Positions 16,098-25,388 of a DNA stretch of 64,000 nucleotides are shown piece by piece. A program made the translations under genes and the position numbers. The stretch comes from JAVVTR01 sp036653535 (GTDB lineage Bacteria > Bacteroidota > Bacteroidia > Bacteroidales > P3), in contig JAVVTR010000009.1 in assembly GCA_036653535.1 (NCBI GenBank), forward strand, positions 1 to 64,000, given 5' to 3'. Position 1 is the stretch's first letter; each line of letters begins with the position of its first letter. The notes beneath the pieces are model-generated. The model did not search any database. It saw only the letters and a program-made list of their open reading frames with translations, and was not told the DNA's origin.

Positions 16098-17060
16098 ATG
16101 TCGGAAGTTTTTGTGCGTTCGTATTCTTCTTATTTAAAATTGGAGCAACAATTGTCGGATGCCAGTGTGGAGGCGTATTTGCATGATGTTCGTTTGTTTA
16201 TGCAATATAGAAATCTATGCAATAGAACTCTACCCCATGGCGAAAAAAAAGAGGGGGAAATTTTAGATTTTCCGGAAACGGAAGTTGCTTTAAGGAATAC
16301 GAAAGTTCAAGATATAGAATTTTTTATAGCTTATTTATTCGATTTGGGAATGAGTGCCACTTCTCAGGCTCGTATTCTTTCTGGAATTAAAAGTTTTTTT
16401 CATTATTTGGTATTAGAAAAAATAGTAGAGGTTTCGCCGGCGGAGTTGGTGGAGGCTCCTAAAATTAAACGTTCCTTACCGGATGTTCTTTCCTATGAGG
16501 AAATAAAAAAAATGTTTGCACTTATAGATCTTAGTACGGTGGAGGGTCGTAGAAATAGGGCTATGTTAGAAGTGCTGTATGCTTGTGGCTTACGAGTTTC
16601 GGAATTGGTGAATTTGCAAATATCCAAACTCTATATTCCGGATGGATTTATACGGGTTATTGGAAAGGGCGATAAGGAACGTTTAGTGCCTATAGGAGCA
16701 ATGGCTTGCCAGCAGATGCAGAATTATATTCTTTACGATCGTTGTCATCTTTCTATTCGAAAAGGCGAAGAAGATACGGTGTTTTTAAATCGGCGTGGAG
16801 GAAAGCTTTCGCGAATTATGGTGTTTTATATCATTAAAGATTTGGCTCAAATGGCCGGTATTCGTAAAAGTATTAGTCCACATACCTTTAGACATAGCTT
16901 TGCTACTCATCTTATAGAGGGTGGTGCCGATTTAAGGGCGGTGCAAGATATGTTGGGGCATGAATCTATTACTACTACCGAAATATACACGCATTTGGAT
17001 AGACGTTACTTGAAAAGTACGATAGATAAATTTCATCCTATGAATAAAAAAAATTACTGA
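16098..17060 (+). CDS. xerD: Tyrosine recombinase XerD
   Basis: XerD resolves chromosome dimers at dif together with XerC. The 320-residue protein has the SAM-like N-terminal domain and the full catalytic set: R166 (CGLRVSEL), K190 (GKGDKER), H262 and R265 (HTFRHSFATH), H288 (LGHESITTTE) and Y297 (IYTH). It is about 20 residues longer than a typical XerD because of an insertion in the N-terminal domain at about residues 45-68 (HGEKKEGEILDFPE). It starts 19 bp after the preceding surface-protein gene. Being complete and cellular in type, it is unrelated to the integrase scraps at the start of the window. Confidence 0.88.
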   Translation: MSEVFVRSYSSYLKLEQQLSDASVEAYLHDVRLFMQYRNLCNRTLPHGEKKEGEILDFPETEVALRNTKVQDIEFFIAYLFDLGMSATSQARILSGIKSFFHYLVLEKIVEVSPAELVEAPKIKRSLPDVLSYEEIKKMFALIDLSTVEGRRNRAMLEVLYACGLRVSELVNLQISKLYIPDGFIRVIGKGDKERLVPIGAMACQQMQNYILYDRCHLSIRKGEEDTVFLNRRGGKLSRIMVFYIIKDLAQMAGIRKSISPHTFRHSFATHLIEGGADLRAVQDMLGHESITTTEIYTHLDRRYLKSTIDKFHPMNKKNY

Positions 17061-17133
17061 ACTTTTTTATAAATTCTAAATATAGAAAATATCCATGTGA
17101 ACGTTTATAATTTGTATCTCTTTTCAAAAAGTT

Positions 17134-18126
17134 TTAGCCTCTTTTTTCCCGTTCCATTAGTTTTATCATAATTTGCACGGCGTTGGTTGCCGCTCCTTTG
17201 CGAATATTATCGGCTACAATCCATAAGTTTAAGCCATTAGGGATAGATTCGTCGCGACGAATGCGGCCTACAAATACTTCGTTTTTGTTGTAACAGTAAA
17301 GGGGCATGGGATAGATATTGCGCAGTGGTTCATCTAAAACTTTAATTCCAGGCATGTTTTCGAGTAAGGTCCGAATGGCTTTGATTTCAAATGGTTTTTG
17401 TGTTTCTATGTTTACTGCTTCCGAATGACCACCAGTTACAGGAACTCGTACAACGGTGGCGGTAATACCAATAGCGGGATCAGAGAGAATTTTTTTAGTT
17501 TCGTTTACTAATTTAGTTTCTTCGGTGGTGTAACCATTGTCTTGAAAATCGCCTCCGTGGGGAAGTATATTGCGATTGATGGGGTAGGGGTAAACTCGTT
17601 CTGCTTCTATTCCTTTGCTTTCATCTTCTAACTGTTTAAGCGCTTTTACACCAGAGCCGCTTACGGATTGATACGTGGAAATGACTAAACGTTTTATTCC
17701 AAATGCTTGGTGGATGGGGGCTAAAGCCAATACCATTTGAATAGTAGAACAATTAGGATTAGCAATAATACGATTTTCTGCTTTAATTGCATTTATATTT
17801 ACTTCTGGAATTACTAAAGGAACCTCTTTATTCATGCGCCAAGCAGAAGAATTATCAATAACGATACATCCTTTTTTTGCAAACAGGGGAGCATATTCTG
17901 TAGAGGTACTTCCTCCTGCTGAAAAAATGGCATAATTAGGGGCAGATTCTATGGCTTCTTCTACCGATACTACTTTAATTTTTTTACCTGCGAAAATAAC
18001 TTCTTTCCCTACGGATTTGGCAGAGGCAGCAGGGATAAGGTCTATGTTTGTAATGCCGTATTCTTCTAATACTTTAAGCATAACAGAACCAACTAAACCG
18101 GTGGCACCAATAATGGCTATTTTCAT
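17134..18126 (-). CDS. asd: Aspartate-semialdehyde dehydrogenase
   Basis: Asd converts aspartyl phosphate to aspartate semialdehyde with NADPH, in the pathway to lysine, diaminopimelate, threonine and methionine. The 330-residue protein has the nucleotide motif GATGLVGS (residues 7-14), the active-site cysteine C126 in NPNCSTIQ, HGGDFQDNGYTTEE, and RVPVTGGHSEAVNIE with the catalytic histidine. Length is normal. It converges with xerD. A -7-like TATTTTTG on the minus strand at 18223-18230 may be its promoter; the -33 box is poor. Confidence 0.95.
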   Translation of the reverse strand: MKIAIIGATGLVGSVMLKVLEEYGITNIDLIPAASAKSVGKEVIFAGKKIKVVSVEEAIESAPNYAIFSAGGSTSTEYAPLFAKKGCIVIDNSSAWRMNKEVPLVIPEVNINAIKAENRIIANPNCSTIQMVLALAPIHQAFGIKRLVISTYQSVSGSGVKALKQLEDESKGIEAERVYPYPINRNILPHGGDFQDNGYTTEETKLVNETKKILSDPAIGITATVVRVPVTGGHSEAVNIETQKPFEIKAIRTLLENMPGIKVLDEPLRNIYPMPLYCYNKNEVFVGRIRRDESIPNGLNLWIVADNIRKGAATNAVQIMIKLMEREKRG

Positions 18127-18247
18127 TTTCTTATTTTTTTTTCGTTAAAAAACATATTTTTCGTTTATTAAAGTAGGCTGGTCTTAGGAGGCTTTGGCTT
18201 TCTAATGGTCCTTACGAGAGAGCAAAAATAAAATTAAATGTAGTATT

Positions 18248-19957
18248 ATGAAAACGAAGAGGGGAATATTTTTTGTTTTTATAGGAAAATTATTTATAAG
18301 TTTCCTTTTTACTCGTCTTTTATGCACTGCTTCCCTGTATGGACAATGGCGAGACGATTTTGATTTGAATTTAGAGGCTTGGCAAGGAAGTAAAAGTTTT
18401 TTCTGTATGGAGGGCGGATTTTTAAAAAGTTGTGGTCCGAAAACTTCCTCTTTCTTATATCTTTCCCGTTCTTTGGCTTTTTCATCCTCTAAGAAAAATT
18501 TTCCCATAGAAAAAAAGAATATGGCGGGAATATACCCATTGGGAGATTCTGTTCTTAGATGGGAATGGGGAATAGATATAGATTTTTTAACTTCCAGCAC
18601 TAATTTCTTTAGGCTTTATTTATGTAGTACCGATACGGCTTTTGGGGAGGATGGTTTACAAAGGATGTATTATTTACAGTTGGGGGAAAAAGGAAGTAAA
18701 AATCGTTTTAGGTTGTTTTTCCAAAAGGGAGACACCACAGTGGAAGTATGGGCGGGAAGCAGCGTTTACGCCTCTAATAAGGGTTGCGAAATGCGTTTAA
18801 GGGTGGAACTTTCTTCGAATGGATGCTTGAAAATTTACACTACTTCCTCTTTGTTGGATTCCCATTGGAAGTTGGAAGCCGATAGTATAATGGAAAATAT
18901 TGGGGATTCTGTAGGGGGATTAGGTGTTTCGGAAGGGGCGCTTTATAGTGGTCTATCTATAAAATATAGTAACGGAAGTAGATACAATAAATATAATTTC
19001 GATTATGTTCTATTTGAAAAAGCAATAAGAGATACGGTGGCTGCGGGTTCCGGAGGGGATTCTTCTGAGCAGGAACAAATAGAAAACGATTCTTTGGTAG
19101 AACCTAAAATGGGAGATTTCCTTTTTAGTGAAATTCTATTTGATGTGCCGGCCTTGGAAAGTAAATTTGTAGAAATTTATAATGCCTCGAACAAAAAGCT
19201 TGCTTCTTTTGGCTTGGCTCTTGGGGTGTGGGTAGATAAAGAATTGAAATGGAGTAGACTTACTACCTCTATGGATACTTCCTCTATAATGCCTGGGTTT
19301 TATCGAGCATTTGCTAAGGATGCCTCTAAATTATCGCTTCTTTATACGTCTTGTTCTGATTATATACAAAGTTCTAGGTCTTTTCCTTCTTTAGATGTAC
19401 AAGAGGGAAATTTGTGTTTGGGATTTTTAAGCAAAGACACTTTAATTTTGGATAAAATGTACTATAATAAAAACATGCATCATCTTTTACTTCCTTCGGT
19501 TAAAGGTATTTCTTTGGAGAGAATAAGGTTTGACCACTCGGCTATGGAGGCCAATAACTGGCATTCGGCAGCCCAAACTGCAGGATATGCTACTCCTGGC
19601 TGTGTTAATTCGCAATATAGAGAAGATGGAGAGGACAATGGGGGTATGGGGAAATATTTCACCTTGTCTTCCTCTTTTATTACCCCCAATAACGATGGCT
19701 TGAATGATTATTTAGAAATAAGTTGGAATAAAAATTTGCAAGGATACTTTTGTTCTATCCTTATTTTTGATTCCTATGGACGTTCTCTTTGTGTGCTGGC
19801 TAAGGAGGTGTTGCTTGGAAGTTCCGGACATTTTATTTATGCGGGAATAGATGCTAAGGGGAGCCGACTTAGAGCTGGAATTTATATTGTATTGGTAGAA
19901 ATCAGTCGAAAAGATGGGAAAAGAAAATATCTTAGATATGCCTTGGCGATAGCATAG
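18248..19957 (+). CDS. Secreted lamin-tail protein with CHU_C (T9SS type B) end
   Basis: The 569-residue protein starts with a signal peptide ending near SLYGQ (about residue 36). An N-terminal region of about 240 residues resembles a beta-sandwich domain (DDFDLNLEAWQGSKSFFCME). It is followed by a lamin-tail-like domain (GDFLFSEILFDVPALESKFV, then EIYNASNKKL) and a C-terminal gliding-motility-type CHU_C domain (SSFITPNNDGLNDYLEISWN, then LIFDSYGRSLC and RAGIYIVLVEIS), which is a type B sorting signal of the type IX system. It is expected on the cell surface or in the medium. It stands alone between asd (divergent) and the B12 locus. Confidence 0.78.
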   Translation: MKTKRGIFFVFIGKLFISFLFTRLLCTASLYGQWRDDFDLNLEAWQGSKSFFCMEGGFLKSCGPKTSSFLYLSRSLAFSSSKKNFPIEKKNMAGIYPLGDSVLRWEWGIDIDFLTSSTNFFRLYLCSTDTAFGEDGLQRMYYLQLGEKGSKNRFRLFFQKGDTTVEVWAGSSVYASNKGCEMRLRVELSSNGCLKIYTTSSLLDSHWKLEADSIMENIGDSVGGLGVSEGALYSGLSIKYSNGSRYNKYNFDYVLFEKAIRDTVAAGSGGDSSEQEQIENDSLVEPKMGDFLFSEILFDVPALESKFVEIYNASNKKLASFGLALGVWVDKELKWSRLTTSMDTSSIMPGFYRAFAKDASKLSLLYTSCSDYIQSSRSFPSLDVQEGNLCLGFLSKDTLILDKMYYNKNMHHLLLPSVKGISLERIRFDHSAMEANNWHSAAQTAGYATPGCVNSQYREDGEDNGGMGKYFTLSSSFITPNNDGLNDYLEISWNKNLQGYFCSILIFDSYGRSLCVLAKEVLLGSSGHFIYAGIDAKGSRLRAGIYIVLVEISRKDGKRKYLRYALAIA

Positions 19958-20048
19958 AAAGGGGATTAAAGAATTTTAAATGTTTTATGGAATCCCTTGG
20001 AAAGCCCTTGAAAAGATATTTGACTGCCCATGCAAAAGAATTTAAGGA

Positions 20049-20189
20049 TTTCTTTATAAGCTATTAGACTATTATTCGGCTGTCCATTCAAAATCTTTCT
20101 TTATAAGCTATTAGACTATTATTCTGCTGTCCATTCAAAACCTTTCTTTATAAGCTATTAGACTATTATTCGGCTGTCCATTCAAAACC
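20049..20189. repeat. 47-bp tandem repeat, three copies
   Basis: Units begin TTTCTTTATAAGCTATTAGA at 20049, 20096 and 20143 and differ at two or three positions. The unit length is not a multiple of three and no gene overlaps it. A weaker partial copy (GACTGCCCATGCAAAAG) precedes the array at about 20022. It fills most of the gap between the CHU_C protein gene and the B12 promoter. Confidence 0.92.
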
Positions 20190-20254
20190 TTTTGAAAGTC
20201 ATTAGGGTGCATTTTAAATGGCAATATTTTCCCTTGAATGCTTCTGTCCTTATT

Positions 20255-20286
20255 TTTGGCAATGTGCTATAAATTCTTTAATTTTG
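20255..20286 (+). promoter_or_regulatory. Promoter of the cobalamin riboswitch and btuB
   Basis: TTTG (20255-20258), exactly 20 nt, then TAATTTTG (20279-20286): a perfect match to the Bacteroidetes consensus. The expected start of transcription is at about 20293, immediately before the riboswitch. Confidence 0.8.
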
Positions 20287-20290
20287 CACT

Positions 20291-20449
20291 CCTTTTCGGA
20301 GAAAGGGAATTAGGTGAAAATCCTAAACAGACCCGCTGCTGTAAGTTTCGAAAACATCGAAGAAATCGTTTTAGCCACTTAAGTTTTAGAGCTAATTTTA
20401 TGCTTAGGGAAGGCTTCTTTAGATGGAAACGAGTCAGAAAACCTGCCGA
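20291..20449 (+). promoter_or_regulatory. Cobalamin riboswitch
   Basis: The conserved parts of the adenosylcobalamin aptamer are present in order: GGGAATTAGGTGAAAATCCT, ACAG followed by CCCGCTGCTGTAAG (the B12 box region), a GCCACTTAAG segment, GGGAAGGCTTCT, and GAGTCAGAAAACCTGCC. It sits between a canonical promoter and a TonB-dependent receptor gene. With B12 bound it is expected to lower expression of the receptor operon. The 3' limit and expression platform (about 20450-20570) are less certain. Confidence 0.92.
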
Positions 20450-20570
20450 ATTAAGGAATAGGAGATGCTATACCGGTTTTTTATAGAAATTGGATATATG
20501 GAAGCCGTGGATAGTATTCTCAACCTCTACTGTTTAATGCCTTCGGGGATTGGGGCTTAAATTTTGCATC

Positions 20571-22637
20571 ATGTATTTAAAAAATGAGATACGATTTTTT
20601 TGGAATGGGCTTCTTTTCCTTTGTTTGGTGGGGATGCAGGGAGAATTATGTGCCCAAGGTCGTTTCGATAGTGTTCAAAAATTGAAAGAAGTACAAATTA
20701 CCTCTTCATCCAGTAAAAAAAATATTTCTACGCTTTTGCCTCGACAGGAATTTGGTTCCACAGAATTGCAGAGAATGAGCAGTAGGCAACTTTCGGATGT
20801 GGTAAAACTTTTTGCTGGGGTAAATGTAAAAGATTATGGTGGGGTAGGTGGAATGAAAACGGTTTCCGTAAGATCTTTAGGGGCGGCACATACGGCCGTT
20901 TCTTACGATGGAGTTTTACTTTCGGATGCTCAGAACGGGCAGATAGATTTGGGAAAAATTTCTTTGGAGAAGATACAGTCGGTGGCTTTAACCAATGGGC
21001 AATCGGCTTCTATTTTTGAGTCTGCACGCTCTTTTGCCTCCGCTGCTCTATTAAATATAGAAACGAGAAGCATGGAGGATATGGATACGGCTGGGATATT
21101 TAAGGTTGGTTTCACTGCAGGATCTTTTTCTTTATTATCTCCATCCTTGTCGTATGAAAAAAAAATTACTAAGCTTTTATGGGTGGGCTTGCATGCACGT
21201 TACGATTATGTATATGGAAATTACCCTTTTATTTTAAATTTTGGGGGAAGCGAAGAAAAATTAAAGCGGCAAAATACGCAGGTGCAAAGTGGAAATTTGG
21301 AGGCGAATCTTAAATTTCTCCTTTCTCCTTCTCAGGTGTTGGATATGAAGTTGTATTATTATGGAAGTGAAAGAGGCTTGCCAGGGGCGGTGATCTATTA
21401 TAGCCCTACCTCCAAACAGCGTTTAAGTGATCAGAATTTTTTTATGCAATTCAAGCATCATTGGCAAATATCGCCTTGTTTTGTACAGAAAAATTTTCTT
21501 AAATATAATTTTAGTTATAATCGTTTTTTGGATCCCCAAAGCTTGAATGCTACTTCGGTGCAGGACGATAGATATAGACAACAAGAAATTTATTTAAGTA
21601 CGGTTACTTTATTTTCTCCTAAGGTAAAAGGGCTTTCCTTTAGTGCTTCTTTAGATTTGGCTTTCAATTTTTTGGATGCAAATTGGAAAGATTTTGTTTA
21701 TCCTATGCGAAGCTCTCTTTGGTTTAATGTAGCCGGGAAATATAAGCATCCCTATTTTGAACTTATGTCTAACGGTTTATTGTCGGCTTTTTTCGATAGA
21801 GTGCGCTTTGGATCTTCTCCAAAGGATAAAATTAAATTTTCTCCATTTGTTTCCTTGGCTATTACTCCTTTGGGAAATAATAGTTTGGCTTTTCGATTTT
21901 TTTATAAGGATATTTTTAGAATGCCTACATTTAACGATTTATATTATTCAAGAATGGGAAATGTATCGCTTCTTCCGGAAAAAGCACAGCAGGTGGATGC
22001 AGGGATTTCCTATGTTTATAGACCTTTGCGTGCTACTTTGTTTTCTATGGAAGTGAATGCTGATTTTTATAGGAATTGGGTAAAAGACAAAATTGTGGCC
22101 TATCCTACACGAAATTTATTTATTTGGAGTATGATGAATGTAGGAAAAGTGGAGGTTACGGGAATAGATGTTGCTCTTAAAATTGGATTGGCCTTTGGGG
22201 GAAAATCTTTGAGCTCACGCCATTTGATCTCGCCTTCCTTGGCTTCGCGCTTTAGAATAGATGCTTGGGGGTCCTATACTTTTCAAAGAAGTTTGGATAA
22301 AACCAATGTTAAGGATGCAACCTATAATCACCAAATAGCCTATACACCGGTACATTCTTCTACGGCTGGAATTAGTTTAAGTATGCCTTATGTGTCTATA
22401 TCCTATCAACTAACGTATAGTGGAGAGCGTTATGCTTTAAATGAAAATATTCCAGAAAATCTTATGAAACCTTATTTTGATCATAGCCTTTCTTTAAAAA
22501 CAGATTTTAAAATATATAAGGTTCTTTGCGAAATAGGGGTGGATTTTCTTAATATTACGGGGGCACAGTACGAAATTGTGCGTTATTATCCTATGCCTCT
22601 CTTTAATTATAGAGCATATATACGTTGTAAGTTTTAA
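20571..22637 (+). CDS. btuB: TonB-dependent vitamin B12 receptor (BtuB-type)
   Basis: This outer-membrane receptor has a signal peptide ending near GELCAQ, a plug domain (LKEVQITSSSSKKNIS, VKLFAGVNVKDYGGVGGMKT, VSVRSLGAAHTAVSYDGVLL) and a long beta-barrel ending in an aromatic-rich strand (FNYRAYIRCKF). The cobalamin riboswitch directly upstream indicates B12 or another corrinoid as the ligand. I chose the ATG at 20571, since the frame's earlier TTG at 20550 adds residues before the signal peptide. The next gene, for a BtuG-like lipoprotein, begins 3 bp after the stop. Confidence 0.88.
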   Translation: MYLKNEIRFFWNGLLFLCLVGMQGELCAQGRFDSVQKLKEVQITSSSSKKNISTLLPRQEFGSTELQRMSSRQLSDVVKLFAGVNVKDYGGVGGMKTVSVRSLGAAHTAVSYDGVLLSDAQNGQIDLGKISLEKIQSVALTNGQSASIFESARSFASAALLNIETRSMEDMDTAGIFKVGFTAGSFSLLSPSLSYEKKITKLLWVGLHARYDYVYGNYPFILNFGGSEEKLKRQNTQVQSGNLEANLKFLLSPSQVLDMKLYYYGSERGLPGAVIYYSPTSKQRLSDQNFFMQFKHHWQISPCFVQKNFLKYNFSYNRFLDPQSLNATSVQDDRYRQQEIYLSTVTLFSPKVKGLSFSASLDLAFNFLDANWKDFVYPMRSSLWFNVAGKYKHPYFELMSNGLLSAFFDRVRFGSSPKDKIKFSPFVSLAITPLGNNSLAFRFFYKDIFRMPTFNDLYYSRMGNVSLLPEKAQQVDAGISYVYRPLRATLFSMEVNADFYRNWVKDKIVAYPTRNLFIWSMMNVGKVEVTGIDVALKIGLAFGGKSLSSRHLISPSLASRFRIDAWGSYTFQRSLDKTNVKDATYNHQIAYTPVHSSTAGISLSMPYVSISYQLTYSGERYALNENIPENLMKPYFDHSLSLKTDFKIYKVLCEIGVDFLNITGAQYEIVRYYPMPLFNYRAYIRCKF

Positions 22638-22640
22638 AAA

Positions 22641-23855
22641 ATGAAAAAAAACAAAAGAATTTTGAATTTATTTTATACCAAGGGAGGGCTAAAGAAAGTA
22701 TGCTTATTGTTTGCTTGTACAAGGGGTAAACTAAAGGTAAGAACTACCAATTGGCTAAGGATATGTTTATTGTTTGGCGTTTTTTCTGCTTGTCAGCCTA
22801 TAGAAAAAGAAGAGGAAAAGGAAAATCCAAACATCGTTTATCCGGATCAAACTTCAGGAGTATATATATTAAATGAGGGTTTGTATGCCATGAATAATGC
22901 TTCTATTTTTTACTTGGATTTTATGCAAGATAGAGTAGTGTCGGATGTTTTTTTATTGACCAACCAAAGAGGCTTAGGCGACACAGGCAATGATTTAAAA
23001 CGTTATGGGAGGAAAATGTATGCGGTTATGAATGGTTCGAATTTAGTAGAAGTAATGGATGTATATACGGCCAAGTCTATAAAGCAAATCTATTTGAGAA
23101 ACGAAAAGGGAAGAGGTCGACAACCTCGCTATATTACTTTCTACGAAAATAAAGCTTATGTAGCTTGTTTTGATGGGACGGTTTGCCGCATAGATACTAC
23201 TTCTTTAGAGGTGGAGGCGGTGCTTTCTGTTGGGCGAAATCCCGATGGTATTTGTTCGGCTAACCATAAATTATATGTGAGTAATTCGGGAGGATTAGAT
23301 TATCCACAGTACGATAGCACGGTATCGGTTATAGATATTGCTAAATTTAAAGAGATAAAAAAAATTACGGTAGGCATAAATCCCTTTACGATAGCTTCCG
23401 ATGTAGATGGGGATGTTTATGTTTGTACCAGAGGTAATTATGAGGATAAGACGGATCATCCTATAGGCTATAACTTTTATCGTATAGATTCCCATAAAGA
23501 TGAGGTGGTAGAGACCTTTAATATATCGGTGCTGAATTTTTATATATACGAGCAGACGGCTTATTTATATAATTATGATTATGGAAGTAAAACATCTTGG
23601 ATTAAAACTTTTGATACTCGCAGGGAAAAAATAATAAAAGATAGATTTATTAGCGATGGAACCACCATAGGAACGCCTTATGGCGTAGGGGTAGATCCTT
23701 TTTCGGGAGATGTTTATATTAGTGATGCTGTTAATTTTGTGGTTAGAGGAAATGTGTTTTGTTTTACCTCTCAGGGTCGTTTGCGTTATATGCGTAAAAC
23801 GGGTTTGAATCCTACTCATTTTGTTTTCTTGGGAAGAGAGGAAAGGAAAAAATAG
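22641..23855 (+). CDS. BtuG-like surface lipoprotein (YncE-type beta-propeller)
   Basis: The 404-residue protein resembles the YncE/DUF5074 beta-propeller lipoproteins. Repeated blades are visible (VYILNEGLYAMNNASIFYLD, VAVLSVGRNPDG-like stretches such as EAVLSVGRNPDGICSANHKL, ITVGINPFTIASDVDGDVYV). A lipobox FSAC (Cys51) is followed by an acidic run (QPIEKEEEKE) like the surface-export signal of Bacteroidetes lipoproteins. The first 36 residues before the hydrophobic segment are unusually long and basic. In Bacteroides, BtuG proteins of this fold bind B12 very tightly and cap BtuB. The 3-bp spacing after btuB and the riboswitch control make the same role likely here. Confidence 0.8.
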   Translation: MKKNKRILNLFYTKGGLKKVCLLFACTRGKLKVRTTNWLRICLLFGVFSACQPIEKEEEKENPNIVYPDQTSGVYILNEGLYAMNNASIFYLDFMQDRVVSDVFLLTNQRGLGDTGNDLKRYGRKMYAVMNGSNLVEVMDVYTAKSIKQIYLRNEKGRGRQPRYITFYENKAYVACFDGTVCRIDTTSLEVEAVLSVGRNPDGICSANHKLYVSNSGGLDYPQYDSTVSVIDIAKFKEIKKITVGINPFTIASDVDGDVYVCTRGNYEDKTDHPIGYNFYRIDSHKDEVVETFNISVLNFYIYEQTAYLYNYDYGSKTSWIKTFDTRREKIIKDRFISDGTTIGTPYGVGVDPFSGDVYISDAVNFVVRGNVFCFTSQGRLRYMRKTGLNPTHFVFLGREERKK

Positions 23856-23924
23856 AAATTTATGGATCTTGTATAGTACCGTTTATAAACCCTATTAGAG
23901 AAAAATAAAAAGGCAAAAATAAAA

Positions 23925-25163
23925 ATGCAAAAAATAAAAATTAGAGAAGCTTGCTTACTTGGACTATGTTTGGTGCTTGTAAATAGTGCTTTCTCTCAAA
24001 AACAAACGAATAAGCGTACCTTGTCTACCTCTCCTTATTTAAATAAAATTTACGAATATGTTCCTGCACCGGGTCAGTTTATAGATTATCGGGATTATTG
24101 TATGGATGGACAAAGTCCGGAAGATTTAACCTCTACGCAAGTTAATCGTTTGCTTACGGAAAAATTAGCGGGTAAGGCGGGAGAATATGTTCTTTCTTTG
24201 GGGGGATTTGGTGGCTACATTGTATTTGGATTGGATCACCCATTAAAAAAACATACCACTGGATATGATTTTAAAATTTATGGGAATGCGTTTTATAAAC
24301 CCGGTTATGGTCCGGGAGAAAATGAAAGAGTAGGAGGAAATTCGGAGCCAGGAGTGGTAATGGTAAGTAGGGATGAGAATAAAAATGCTTTGCCCGATGA
24401 TACTTGGTATGAACTTGCTGGTTCGGAATACCACCATGCTAAAACTCAACGAAATTATGTAATTACTTACTATAAGCCGGATTCTTTGCAAAAAGCTGTT
24501 TTTTGGAGAGATAATACAGGGCGAGAGGGTTATATTTATAGAAATTCTTTTCACAGCCAACCCACCTATTTCCCAATTTGGCAAAAGACAGATTCTTTGA
24601 TATTTAAGGGGACACTATTGCCGGATAATGCCATAAATATAGCAGATTCTAATGGACCACAGAATTGGATTTTATTTGCTTATCCTTGGGGTTATGCTGA
24701 TAATTTACCTAATATGGAAGAGGGATCCTCTTTTAAAATTAGTTGGGCGGTAGATGAGCATGGCGATGCAGTTTCTATAGATTCTATAGATTTTATTAAG
24801 GTTTATACGGGGGTGAACCAAAATGCAGGATGGACGGGGGAAATCTCTACGGATTTTGCGGGAGTGGAAGAAATAGTGGGGCCTGTATCTACTCAAGATA
24901 GGAAAGAGTTGCTGGAAGAAGATGCCATTAGAGTTTGGCCCAATCCCTGTAAGGATAAAATTTACATAGAGAACAAAACATCCAAAGCAAAGACTAAGAC
25001 TTGGGAAAAATTTGTTTTATACGATTTGCAAGGGCGAAAATGTGCTTCCTATACCCTCCATTTAGGAGAAGATAGGGGAGAAATTTCTATGGAAAATTAC
25101 GTTTCGGGAATTTATTTTCTTCACTATGGGAATAGGGTAGTAAAAGTGCTTAAATTGTGGTAG
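23925..25163 (+). CDS. Surface protein of the B12 locus with T9SS sorting domain
   Basis: The 412-residue protein has a signal peptide ending at NSAFSQ. Its main domain (VPAPGQFIDY, VLSLGGFGGYIVFGLDHPL, YDFKIYGNAFYKPGYGPGEN) resembles a family of cell-surface proteins often found beside BtuG in Bacteroides B12 loci. The last 80 residues form a type A sorting domain (IRVWPNPCKDKIYIEN, FVLYDLQGRKC, SGIYFLHYGNRVVKVLKLW). It starts 69 bp after the BtuG-like gene and is likely under the same riboswitch. A part in corrinoid capture is inferred from position. The T9SS anchor in place of a lipid anchor is notable. Confidence 0.72.
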   Translation: MQKIKIREACLLGLCLVLVNSAFSQKQTNKRTLSTSPYLNKIYEYVPAPGQFIDYRDYCMDGQSPEDLTSTQVNRLLTEKLAGKAGEYVLSLGGFGGYIVFGLDHPLKKHTTGYDFKIYGNAFYKPGYGPGENERVGGNSEPGVVMVSRDENKNALPDDTWYELAGSEYHHAKTQRNYVITYYKPDSLQKAVFWRDNTGREGYIYRNSFHSQPTYFPIWQKTDSLIFKGTLLPDNAINIADSNGPQNWILFAYPWGYADNLPNMEEGSSFKISWAVDEHGDAVSIDSIDFIKVYTGVNQNAGWTGEISTDFAGVEEIVGPVSTQDRKELLEEDAIRVWPNPCKDKIYIENKTSKAKTKTWEKFVLYDLQGRKCASYTLHLGEDRGEISMENYVSGIYFLHYGNRVVKVLKLW

Positions 25164-25184
25164 AAAATAAGAAAAATACGTTTT

Positions 25185-25388
25185 ATGGAAAAGATATGTC
25201 CGCATTGCGGAAAAGCATTTTTGTGCTTGCACGATAATATATTAAAGTGTGATTGTGCAAAAATTAAGCTTTCCCCACAGAGTCGCAATTGGATTTATAA
25301 TCGATATGGAAACCTTTGCTTATGTGTTAGCTGTTTGAGAAAAATAGAGGAGGAGCTTCCCCCTATGTCGGTGGATAAACTAAGCTAA
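25185..25388 (+). CDS. Cysteine-rich CWC family protein
   Basis: This 67-residue protein has the spacing of the cysteine-rich CWC family: CPHCGKAFLCLHDNILKCDC followed by YGNLCLCVSCL. Eight or more cysteines point to a small metal-binding (zinc or iron) fold, in the cytoplasm because no signal peptide is present. It begins 21 bp after the T9SS surface protein gene and closes the B12 locus. Its role there is unknown to me. Confidence 0.75.
   Translation: MEKICPHCGKAFLCLHDNILKCDCAKIKLSPQSRNWIYNRYGNLCLCVSCLRKIEEELPPMSVDKLS

Noticed and set aside
20238..20486. 82-codon frame across the riboswitch
   Set aside because: It coincides with conserved aptamer sequence, which explains the lack of stops.
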